DNA from: JBDTCS01 sp039923455 | GTDB taxonomy: Bacteria > Bacteroidota > Ignavibacteria > Palsa-1295 | Reading direction: 5' to 3' | NCBI GenBank assembly: GCA_039923455.1 | Contig: JBDTCS010000254.1 | Location: 1-18,859, forward strand | Length of the DNA: 18,859 nucleotides | In this document: positions 1 to 6,429 of the stretch, one piece after another | Position numbering within the stretch: position 1 is the stretch's first letter | How the letters are laid out: each line of letters opens with the position of its first letter | Translations under genes and position numbers: made by a program | The notes under the pieces: model-generated | Database searches by the model: none | Told to the model about the DNA's origin: nothing | The model's input: the letters and a program-made list of their open reading frames with translations, nothing else

Positions 1-556
1 AGTGGCTTGTGCCCATTCCGGAAGTATAGAGCACCGCCGCGGCGATGAGTGCGCCGATCACAGCGCCAAGCGGATCCATGGCACGATGAAAGCCAAACGC
101 TCGTCCTCGCATTTTCGGACTAACGGAATCTGCAATCAGCGCATCACGTGGTGCAGTGCGAATCCCCTTGCCAGCTCTATCGACTACTCTGCTTATGAGT
201 GGAAGCACCCACGAAGTTGTGAAGTAAAGAATCGGACGAGCAACCGCTGTGAGCCCATATCCGAACGCCGCCACCTTCTTCCGTGAACCCCATACATCCG
301 AATAACGACCGGCAATAATCTTGAGCAGTGCGGAAGTTGTCTCCGAAAGTCCCTCGATTAAACCGACGACACTATACCCCACTCCAAGAATTCCGACAAG
401 AAAAAGCGGTACTGCTCGCACGACGATCTCGCCGGAAATATCATTGAACATGCTCGCGAAGCTAACCCAGATTACGTTTGAAGAGAGCTTCTCCAATGTG
501 TCATCCGTGTGCTTAGCCTCGATGTTAGCTTCCACCTCCCTCTCGACCTGCTTCAT
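1..556 (-). CDS. MFS transporter, N-terminal part (runs off the left edge)
   Basis: Reading the minus strand from an ATG at 554-556 gives an open frame of 185 residues that reaches the window edge without a stop. It has a charged N-terminal segment (about 27 residues) and then hydrophobic helices. Residues 83-93 (GRYSDVWGSRK) fit MFS motif A, the cytoplasmic loop between helices 2 and 3. Around residues 122-143 a segment reads DRAGKGIRTAPRDALIADS, followed by RGRAFGFHRAMD; I associate this pattern with a widespread uncharacterised MFS_1 subgroup. It should be an inner-membrane secondary transporter, but the substrate cannot be read. The ATG has no strong ribosome-binding site; a frame stop lies just upstream, so the start cannot move far. 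It begins 46 nt after the T-run of the terminator of the lipoprotein gene, so it may depend on read-through or on a promoter overlapping that hairpin. MFS membership is secure. Confidence 0.85.
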   Translation of the reverse strand, partial: MKQVEREVEANIEAKHTDDTLEKLSSNVIWVSFASMFNDISGEIVVRAVPLFLVGILGVGYSVVGLIEGLSETTSALLKIIAGRYSDVWGSRKKVAAFGYGLTAVARPILYFTTSWVLPLISRVVDRAGKGIRTAPRDALIADSVSPKMRGRAFGFHRAMDPLGAVIGALIAAAVLYTSGMGTSH

Positions 557-601
557 CTCGTCAAAAGAAATATTTGTTCACTTCTCCCCAGTCCCTTGCG
601 C

Positions 602-636
602 AAAAAAAAACCGAGGACGAAATTAATCGTCCTCGG
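602..636 (-). terminator. Rho-independent terminator of the lipoprotein gene
   Basis: A perfect 10-bp stem (CCGAGGACGA paired with TCGTCCTCGG, 611-636) with a 6-nt loop is followed on the minus strand by nine T residues (602-610). It lies 54 nt past the stop of the minus-strand lipoprotein gene. This is the clearest intrinsic terminator in the window. Confidence 0.9.
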
Positions 637-689
637 TCAACAAGTTCTACTTCGAAAGTAGCTCGCAAGCTTAGCCCATGTTCCGGAAG

Positions 690-2357
690 TTAGCGGATCG
701 GATTCGTACGTATCACGAGGAAGCGCGGGCCATACTTCGAATTTCCACGCTGTCCGAGCAACACTACTTCGTAGATGCCGCCATCTTTAGCATCGAACGT
801 GACGGTGAACGTCTCGATCGGCTGCGTACCGCTTGCTTTGCAAGTCGCTGTAACAGTCACCGGCGAACTTCCGCCTGTGGGTACGCCCGGCAGGATATAA
901 GTATTGTCGTAGGATGTCGGCTTCTTATTCTGCAAGAACGGGTCATCGGTACCATTGACATTTATAGTCACATAGTTGCCAAGCGGTGGAACAACGGTCG
1001 GCTTGCGAGCAGGTGCCAAACCATTGATGAGTACAAGTCTTGCTGCTCCGTGGAGCGCTTGATCCGGAATCGGGACCATCACTTCGGAGACGATCGTCGA
1101 ATCTGCAGTTCTGCCTGTTGAGATTGGCGTATCGATGATCATAAGCGACGCTGGTAGATCGCTCACGATACTGGTGCGCAAACCTGCGCGATAATCAAAA
1201 AGCAATCTTCCTCTTGCTTGATCCGGCAGATCATCGGTTGCAAAACCTTTGACGTCGATCGCGGTCGTCAGCAATGTGGACGTGAACTGCACATCGTTTA
1301 CATTGCCCGAGCTTGAGGCAAGCGGAGCCGGTGCGACGGAGATCGGTGCCATGTGTTGAAAGTTCAACAGGTTATCGTTGTTAATAACGATGCCAAGCTC
1401 TTTCGCATACGGAGGCGTGAGCGCACCCGGAAAATCAACAGGTATCAAGCCGTTAACAAAATTGTAACGCAAGATCTGTGGAATGCTCGGGGCCGTCACA
1501 TCATTGCCGATGCCGTTATCATCCAAAACGCGAATACGGAAAGAATCAAGCGCTGCGCCCGTCTTCACGTTCGGCGCGAACTTGCAAGGGTCGCCGGAAA
1601 ATGTAAGCGTGTGATACGAACCCGGTGCGAATGCAACACCTGCCAAGCGTGAGAGCACCGTGTCGTCTTGATTCACGATAAAGAACGAATAGCTCGTGTC
1701 GGGCTTGAATGGAATCTGCGTGTAGGAGTGATCATCGGCAGACCAACCGCGGAAATCGACGCTGCTCTTACCGAGGAACGGACCGTTCGCGTTATCACCG
1801 ATGCGAACTCTAAGTCCATTCATACCGGACTGGGAATTTACAAAGCGAACATTTACATAGTCTGTTACGCCAACTCCGGCAGCGTTATCGGCATCACGCA
1901 CGACATCGGCGGGATACGTATTGTTGCCGGCATCGTGATAGACGATCCAGCTAAACTGACTTCCCGGCAATAGCGTGATATCGGTAGAGACCAGTTCCAC
2001 TCCGCGCTGATTGACAGGGCTTGCAACGAGATGATACACGGTTCCGCCCGGAGCAACCGGCAAGTTGTTCGAATAGACGCTCGAAGTGCCAAACTTAATT
2101 CCGAAAATACGCGGAAGTGTGTCGGCAGGCGATTGCCCCTTCTGCTGAAGATAAATATCCATCGCTCCAACGCACGGAGCAAAATTCATAACACGGATCG
2201 AGCCGTAGTTCGTCGGTGTCGGATCGTCGATCTGCGATTTGCATCCGGAGAGAAAAACTCCGACACCTAAGATCATGCACGCAAAAATAATCGCGCTGCG
2301 CACGTTCGAAGTTTTTGGGGCAAGCCCAAATTCGTTAGAGAAGATTCGAGTCTTCAT
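690..2357 (-). CDS. Large lipoprotein with DUF4397-like repeats
   Basis: A 555-aa protein starting at an ATG (2355-2357). Residues 20-38 are hydrophobic and end in a lipobox LSGC with Cys39, so it is predicted to be a signal peptidase II lipoprotein. The mature part is Gly/Pro/Ser/Thr-rich and built of beta-type segments. Several begin with a similar phrase (IRVMNFAP, VNVRFVNSQ, LRYNFVNGL, ARLVLINGL), resembling the DUF4397 fold found in secreted and surface proteins of FCB bacteria. No catalytic motif is visible. An intrinsic terminator follows, and the upstream 435 bp are non-coding, so it is probably monocistronic. A TATATTTG box on the minus strand at 2616-2623 is a possible promoter element. 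A structural or surface-binding role is an inference; the DUF4397 match is by eye and moderately sure. Confidence 0.75.
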   Translation of the reverse strand: MKTRIFSNEFGLAPKTSNVRSAIIFACMILGVGVFLSGCKSQIDDPTPTNYGSIRVMNFAPCVGAMDIYLQQKGQSPADTLPRIFGIKFGTSSVYSNNLPVAPGGTVYHLVASPVNQRGVELVSTDITLLPGSQFSWIVYHDAGNNTYPADVVRDADNAAGVGVTDYVNVRFVNSQSGMNGLRVRIGDNANGPFLGKSSVDFRGWSADDHSYTQIPFKPDTSYSFFIVNQDDTVLSRLAGVAFAPGSYHTLTFSGDPCKFAPNVKTGAALDSFRIRVLDDNGIGNDVTAPSIPQILRYNFVNGLIPVDFPGALTPPYAKELGIVINNDNLLNFQHMAPISVAPAPLASSSGNVNDVQFTSTLLTTAIDVKGFATDDLPDQARGRLLFDYRAGLRTSIVSDLPASLMIIDTPISTGRTADSTIVSEVMVPIPDQALHGAARLVLINGLAPARKPTVVPPLGNYVTINVNGTDDPFLQNKKPTSYDNTYILPGVPTGGSSPVTVTATCKASGTQPIETFTVTFDAKDGGIYEVVLLGQRGNSKYGPRFLVIRTNPIR

Positions 2358-2615
2358 GCTCTGCTCTTGAATAAGAAATAATTATGAATGAATTTCTTCA
2401 GAATACTCTTGGATCCATGGATGTGGTGATCGTTTGATGATGCACCGCGCCTCTCATGAAAGAAAAGGAATGCGCCCATACACTCTGTCTCCACCTCTTT
2501 TCGCTTGCACTTTCCCGTACAAACTATAATACACGCGAGTGGACAAAAAGTCTCCGAGGGTTCGCTCGACACGGCACAGAGCCGCAAAACGAAACAATCG
2601 GAACATTAGGGATGG

Positions 2616-2649
2616 CAAATATAACTACGTACTACGTTTGAGAGCCAAA
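2616..2649 (-). promoter_or_regulatory. Possible Bacteroidota-type promoter for the lipoprotein gene
   Basis: On the minus strand, TATATTTG (2616-2623) matches the Bacteroidota -7 consensus TAnnTTTG exactly, and TTTG (2646-2649) lies 22 nt upstream, near the usual -33 spacing of about 19-21. The predicted leader would be about 250 nt, which is long. Whether this organism uses that promoter type is unknown. Confidence 0.3.
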
Positions 2650-2750
2650 TTTCGCCGATTTTTGTTACATCGGTGCGTCCCATCGGGCTCAAGCAAGCTA
2701 CCAAGAGCGCCAATCTGCGGAGCTATTGAGCAAATCTGGTAGTTTTGCCC
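2650..2750 (+). other. Possible structured leader in the 435-bp gap before kdsA
   Basis: The gap 2358-2792 holds no convincing gene. Within it, two potential RNA stems lie upstream of kdsA: CGCCGAT with ATCGGTG (one G-U pair, 9-nt loop, about 2653-2675), and CTACCA (2698-2703) with TGGTAG (2737-2742), the latter flanked outside by GCAA (2693-2696) and TTGC (2745-2748). I recognise no known riboswitch class. Elsewhere in the gap a perfect TATAAT at 2525-2530 lacks a well-spaced -35. Confidence 0.2.
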
Positions 2751-2792
2751 ACGAAGATCAGACAGTAGAATTACGAATCCATTAGAAAACTT

Positions 2793-3632
2793 GTGACGCA
2801 TCAAGTATCCCTTACAACCGGCAAGAATGGCTCTCAGACGATCGTTTTCGGCGGAGGTGGCCGTTTCCCCGTTATAGCCGGTCCGTGCGTCGTGGAGTCA
2901 CGGGATGTGCTTGAAACAGTCGCAGAGGAGCTGCTTCGGATCATGGAAGTGCTTCCGGTGAGCTTTATATTTAAGTCTTCTTATAGAAAGGCGAATCGAA
3001 CAAGCGGTTCGACATTCACCGGAATCGGTGATGAGAACGCGTTGCGGCTACTCGATGAGATCAGAGCGCAGTATCACCTCCCTGTTCTTACGGACATCCA
3101 TTTGCCGGAGGAAGCTCGGCTTGCCGCTGAGGTCGCGGATGTGCTTCAGATTCCGGCCTTCCTTGCTCGGCAATCCGATCTGCTGATCTCCGCAGCCGAG
3201 ACGGGAAAGGTTATCAATATTAAGAAGGGGCAGTTCATGTCTCCGAATGATATGCGATTCGCTAAAGAGAAAGTTGTTGCCGCTGGCAACGATCGTGTGC
3301 TGCTCACAGAGCGTGGTACTTTTTTCGGCTACGGTGACCTGGTTGTAGATTTTCGGTCGCTCGATGTTATGCGTGAGTTTGGCTCGCCGATTATTTATGA
3401 TGCGACGCATTCGGTACAGCGACCGAGTCAGGATGGAATTAGTGGTGGCGAACGCAGATTCATAAAGCCACTCGCACTCGCAGCAGCGGCTGTCGGAATT
3501 GACGGAATATTTATCGAGACACATCCCGATCCGAGCAAAGCGCTTAGCGATAAGAGTACGCAATTGCCGCTTGCTGAGTTAGAAGCACTATTGCGTTCGA
3601 TACTTAGCGTGCGTGAAGCGAGCAAAGTTTGA
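2793..3632 (+). CDS. kdsA: 3-deoxy-8-phosphooctulonate synthase (Kdo-8-P synthase)
   Basis: This enzyme condenses phosphoenolpyruvate with D-arabinose 5-phosphate to Kdo-8-phosphate in the cytoplasm, the first committed step of Kdo synthesis for LPS. The 279-aa length fits the family. Visible signatures are IAGPCVVES (28-36), FKSSYRKANR, TDIH, QIPAFLARQ, INIKKGQF, TERGTFFGY, YDATHSVQ, FIETHPDP and ALSDKSTQLPL. Cys32 in the AGPC motif marks the metal-dependent class known from Aquifex aeolicus; the E. coli-type enzyme has Asn there. The other expected ligands (His in DATHS, Glu in FIETHP, Asp in LSDKS) are present. The start is GTG at 2793: an in-frame stop lies at 2766-2768 and no ATG occurs between, with only a weak ribosome-binding site. 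It heads a tight operon that also encodes the isomerase making its substrate. Confidence 0.96.
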   Translation: MTHQVSLTTGKNGSQTIVFGGGGRFPVIAGPCVVESRDVLETVAEELLRIMEVLPVSFIFKSSYRKANRTSGSTFTGIGDENALRLLDEIRAQYHLPVLTDIHLPEEARLAAEVADVLQIPAFLARQSDLLISAAETGKVINIKKGQFMSPNDMRFAKEKVVAAGNDRVLLTERGTFFGYGDLVVDFRSLDVMREFGSPIIYDATHSVQRPSQDGISGGERRFIKPLALAAAAVGIDGIFIETHPDPSKALSDKSTQLPLAELEALLRSILSVREASKV

Positions 3633-3634
3633 GC

Positions 3635-4414
3635 ATGACTGAAAATAGTATCACGCAAAATTTTCCTCGCGAGTTGACTCCATTCGAAGCGGAGATCTTA
3701 GCTTGGATATTGCCGAGTGATAGAGCGGGCTATCGCGAATATGCAGAGTTCGTGCGTGCCGCGAAAGTGCTCGGTGAAGGACGGTGGGGCACCGGCGATT
3801 ATTTGCTTGCGCATGAAGCACACGAGATTGACCTTACAAGCGGAATGCGTCCCGTCATTGCGTTCGGTGAGATCAAACTCGATTCGGGGACTCTCACGCT
3901 GAGCACGCATGAACCCGAAGATGGAATGATGGAAGTGCAATTTGGATCGGTAGAGCTGATCGAATCGCATTCGAGAATCATATCGAAGTGGTGTTACTCC
4001 TATTGGAAACCAGGAGAGCCGTGCCCCGCAACCGGATCACGCATTCGTGAGATCACTTATTATGATGCGAATGCGAAGCCGCTCTACGTGCTTGCGATCT
4101 CAAAAATGCAACGCAACGTTTGGCTCCATCATGCAAAGTCGGGTTTCAATCAACTGCTTGCTGTGACAGGTTACTATGAATCGTTGTTGCGTTTGAAGCA
4201 TGAAGCGAAGCGTGCGATGCCAACTTCGAACAGAGAGTTCTTTGATCAGCTTGATACTTGGAGCGACAACGAGATGTATGCAGCATTGCTCGATTACAAC
4301 ACAGAGGCCAGGAAGTTCGATGCTTCGCTGATCGTGAGTGCACCACAGTCCAAGCCAACACTTTTTGCAAAAATGAAGCAAGCGCTTCTTCAGCAATCGA
4401 ATCCTCGGAAGTAA
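3635..4414 (+). CDS. Hypothetical protein inside the Kdo/LPS operon
   Basis: I do not recognise this 259-aa protein. It starts at ATG 3635, 2 nt after the kdsA stop, and ends 2 nt before the kdsD start, so it is almost certainly co-transcribed and translationally coupled. A TTG two codons upstream would overlap kdsA and is a less likely start. The protein is soluble-looking: no signal peptide, lipobox or membrane helix. The N-terminal third is helical and acidic, the middle is beta-rich (FGEIKLDSGTLTLSTHE, then MEVQFGSVELIE), followed by a Trp/Tyr/Cys-rich patch WCYSYWKPGEPCP and a helical C-terminal third ending in a Lys/Gln-rich tail. It has no HAD-type DxDx(T/V) motif, so it does not look like the missing Kdo-8-P phosphatase KdsC. 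The context suggests a role linked to Kdo or LPS supply, which is inference only. Confidence 0.85.
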   Translation: MTENSITQNFPRELTPFEAEILAWILPSDRAGYREYAEFVRAAKVLGEGRWGTGDYLLAHEAHEIDLTSGMRPVIAFGEIKLDSGTLTLSTHEPEDGMMEVQFGSVELIESHSRIISKWCYSYWKPGEPCPATGSRIREITYYDANAKPLYVLAISKMQRNVWLHHAKSGFNQLLAVTGYYESLLRLKHEAKRAMPTSNREFFDQLDTWSDNEMYAALLDYNTEARKFDASLIVSAPQSKPTLFAKMKQALLQQSNPRK

Positions 4415-4416
4415 GC

Positions 4417-5433
4417 ATGGGAAAACAAACACGACCGGAACATTCGAGCTACTTCGAAATTGCGAAAGAGACATTTCGCATTGAGTCTGGAGCACTCGCT
4501 CGGACCATCGAACATTTGCGCGCGGACTCGTTTGATCGCGCTTGCGAGCTATTGCTCGGTGTCGCGGGTCGTGTGATTGTGACGGGTATGGGAAAATCGG
4601 GACACATCGCCCGAAAGATTGCCTCGACGCTCTCCTCCACCGGGACGCCTGCCTTCTTTCTTCATCCCGGCGAAGCTGCGCATGGAGATCTCGGAATTTT
4701 GCAATCGGGGGATGTGATCCTGATCCTATCGAAGAGCGGTGAGTCCGATGAACTCTTCACGATCTTACCTGCGCTTGCTTCCATTCAAGTGCCGATCATC
4801 GCGATCACGGCATCGCCGCACTCAAAATTGGTCGATGCTGCCAATTCAAGCAACGGAGTTGTCCTATTGATCACGGTAGCTGAAGAAGCTTGCCCACACG
4901 ATCTCGCTCCGACTGCTTCGACCACAGCATCACTCGTGCTCGGAGATGCACTCGCGATGGCGTTATTGCATGCGAGAAATTTTACGAGTGCAGATTTTGC
5001 AAAACTGCATCCGGCCGGAGCGCTCGGCAGGCGACTAACCATCTCGGTCCGAGATCTGATGTCGATGCATGATAAAATCCCGAAAGTAAAACCTGACGCG
5101 ACAATCGCGGAAGTGATGCTCGAAATGAGCGCGAAGCGATTTGGCGCGACGAGTGTCGTCGGCGCAAGCGGTTTACTCGAAGGTATTATTACCGACGGTG
5201 ATCTGCGCAGATTTTTTCTTGCGAATCCTTCGGCCGATATGCAAGCACATTATGCCTTCAGCATCATGACTCGCACTCCCAGAACGATTACACAAGATGC
5301 TCTGGCTATCGATGCACTGCATTTGATGGAGAACACTACTCCAAACGTGATGCACTTACTCGTGCTTGACGATAAAGCCATGTTTGTCGGAATCGTCCAC
5401 CTCCACGATATCGTAAGAGCAGGAATAAGTTGA
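4417..5433 (+). CDS. kdsD: D-arabinose-5-phosphate isomerase (KpsF/GutQ/KdsD family)
   Basis: The enzyme interconverts D-ribulose 5-phosphate and D-arabinose 5-phosphate, the substrate of KdsA. The 338-aa product has the family architecture: an N-terminal SIS sugar-isomerase domain with TGMGKSGHIARK (Lys60), STGTPAFFLHPGEAAHGDLG, SKSGESDE and AEEACPHDLAPTASTT, then KLHPAGALGRRL carrying the conserved late histidine, then two CBS domains (about residues 210-338; MSMHDKIP, TDGDLRR, MTRTPRTI). The start is the ATG at 4417, 2 nt after the upstream stop. The frame stays open farther upstream to 4258, but that part overlaps the preceding gene and the family homology begins only after 4417. The stop overlaps the TTG start of lptC by 4 nt (TTGA). 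Adenosine-nucleotide control through CBS domains is known in this architecture, not shown here. Confidence 0.96.
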   Translation: MGKQTRPEHSSYFEIAKETFRIESGALARTIEHLRADSFDRACELLLGVAGRVIVTGMGKSGHIARKIASTLSSTGTPAFFLHPGEAAHGDLGILQSGDVILILSKSGESDELFTILPALASIQVPIIAITASPHSKLVDAANSSNGVVLLITVAEEACPHDLAPTASTTASLVLGDALAMALLHARNFTSADFAKLHPAGALGRRLTISVRDLMSMHDKIPKVKPDATIAEVMLEMSAKRFGATSVVGASGLLEGIITDGDLRRFFLANPSADMQAHYAFSIMTRTPRTITQDALAIDALHLMENTTPNVMHLLVLDDKAMFVGIVHLHDIVRAGIS

Positions 5434-6188
5434 AAGTAGCTAATCGGACGAAGTGTCGCAATGTTTTTTTCTTTCGAGCACTGCTAATGTTCGTGCTTGT
5501 GAGTAATATTGTTTCGTGCGGAGATGCCTCGAAAGTCGAACCTACGGTAACAACACTTAATCCGAATGCCGACAAGCCGTCGGTCACGAGTTTTAATACG
5601 GGAATGAATTTTTCGAGCGACGGGAAGCTTCGTGCAAGGCTCCATGCCGGTCGTGTTCGGTCCTACGATGCGCAACGTGTGACGATTCTTGATTCGAATG
5701 TGAAGATCGACTTTTACAACGCGGAAGGTCAGCACTCCAGCGTCCTCACATCCATTCACGCGAGAGTGAATGACATGAATAAAAATATGGCGGCCTATCA
5801 AAGCGTGCATATTGTCAGTGATTCCGGAACGGTTGTTGATACAGATACTTTAGAGTGGGATAATCAGCGACAGATATTACATTCGGACGCAGCTGTTCGT
5901 ATCATCGAGCGCAACGGTCGCGTCACGAGCGGGATTGGATTTGAGAGCGACCCGAATCTGACGCATTATCATATTCATCGTCCGACGATCGTAGCGCCTG
6001 GTGACGCTTTCGGAAATGCGATGGGCTCAGGTGATCAGCATACGTCTGCCTCACCACGGTCGAATCCTGCACTAACTCCGGGCGCACTCGGAGCACCCAA
6101 CCCGTTCGGAGCCTCACCGGACAAGAGCTCTTCCCCATTCCAAAGCACAACCCCAACTGTCCAAAAACCTGACACGACGAAGCACTAA
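5430..6188 (+). CDS. lptC: LptC-like LPS export protein, predicted lipoprotein
   Basis: The predicted product is the periplasmic-side subunit that couples the LptBFG transporter to the LptA bridge for LPS export. The 252-aa protein starts with TTG at 5430, overlapping the kdsD stop as TTGA, which suggests translational coupling. Residues 12-29 are hydrophobic and end at Cys30 in IVSC, so it looks like a lipoprotein, as is common for LptC in FCB bacteria. Residues about 50-170 form the OstA/LptC-type beta-jellyroll pattern (LHAGRVRSYD, LDSNVKIDFYNAEG, MAAYQSVHIVSDSGTVVDTDTLEWD, GRVTSGIGFES). The last 65 or so residues are Ser/Pro/Thr-rich and probably disordered, an extension beyond the usual domain. 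lptA and lptB are not next to it. The fold pattern and position after kdsD make the call fairly sure. Confidence 0.82.
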   Translation: MKVANRTKCRNVFFFRALLMFVLVSNIVSCGDASKVEPTVTTLNPNADKPSVTSFNTGMNFSSDGKLRARLHAGRVRSYDAQRVTILDSNVKIDFYNAEGQHSSVLTSIHARVNDMNKNMAAYQSVHIVSDSGTVVDTDTLEWDNQRQILHSDAAVRIIERNGRVTSGIGFESDPNLTHYHIHRPTIVAPGDAFGNAMGSGDQHTSASPRSNPALTPGALGAPNPFGASPDKSSSPFQSTTPTVQKPDTTKH

Positions 6189-6257
6189 CACCAGAAAGCA
6201 TTTTCAAAAAGCATTTTGATCGACGAGCTTTTCAAGAAGAGCCCAAGTAAAGTTGGT

Positions 6258-6321
6258 ATTTTCGCAGTCCGCTCAAAGCCGACCCGCTTGTTTGTTACAG
6301 ATAAGTGCGGGCTGCGAGAAT
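6258..6321 (+). other. Imperfect 15-bp inverted repeat in the pcrA leader
   Basis: In the 241-bp gap between lptC and the helicase gene, 6258-6272 pairs with 6307-6321 across a 34-nt loop: fifteen continuous pairs including two G-U wobbles (core CGCAGTCCGC with GCGGGCTGCG). No T-run follows, so it is a poor intrinsic terminator. It could be a transcript structure in the helicase leader. The gap also has a short direct repeat AAGCATTTT near 6196-6216, a 10-bp palindrome AAACGCGTTT (6419-6428) just before the helicase ATG, and no convincing gene. Confidence 0.4.
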
Positions 6322-6429
6322 TGATAAAATTGCGACCATCACCTGTCTCCAACGAAACGGAGCGAGTGTGACAACGTGAGTCTCCACTCATAGGCATCAC
6401 ACGATTCGAGAATAGAGAAAACGCGTTTC

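Noticed and set aside
678..1121. A 147-aa plus-strand frame with an ATG start.
   Set aside because: It lies wholly antisense to the lipoprotein gene, is Arg/Cys-rich and looks like a shadow.
2525..2530. Perfect TATAAT on the plus strand as a kdsA promoter.
   Set aside because: The nearest TTG-containing -35 candidate is only 14 bp away, and the start codon is about 260 bp downstream; not enough support.
2354..2587. A 77-aa minus-strand frame upstream of the lipoprotein gene.
   Set aside because: Unusual residue composition, no ribosome-binding site or recognisable motif, and it overlaps the lipoprotein start.
4258..4416. Upstream extension of the kdsD frame.
   Set aside because: It overlaps the preceding gene and adds sequence outside the family's N-terminus; the ATG at 4417 fits operon spacing.
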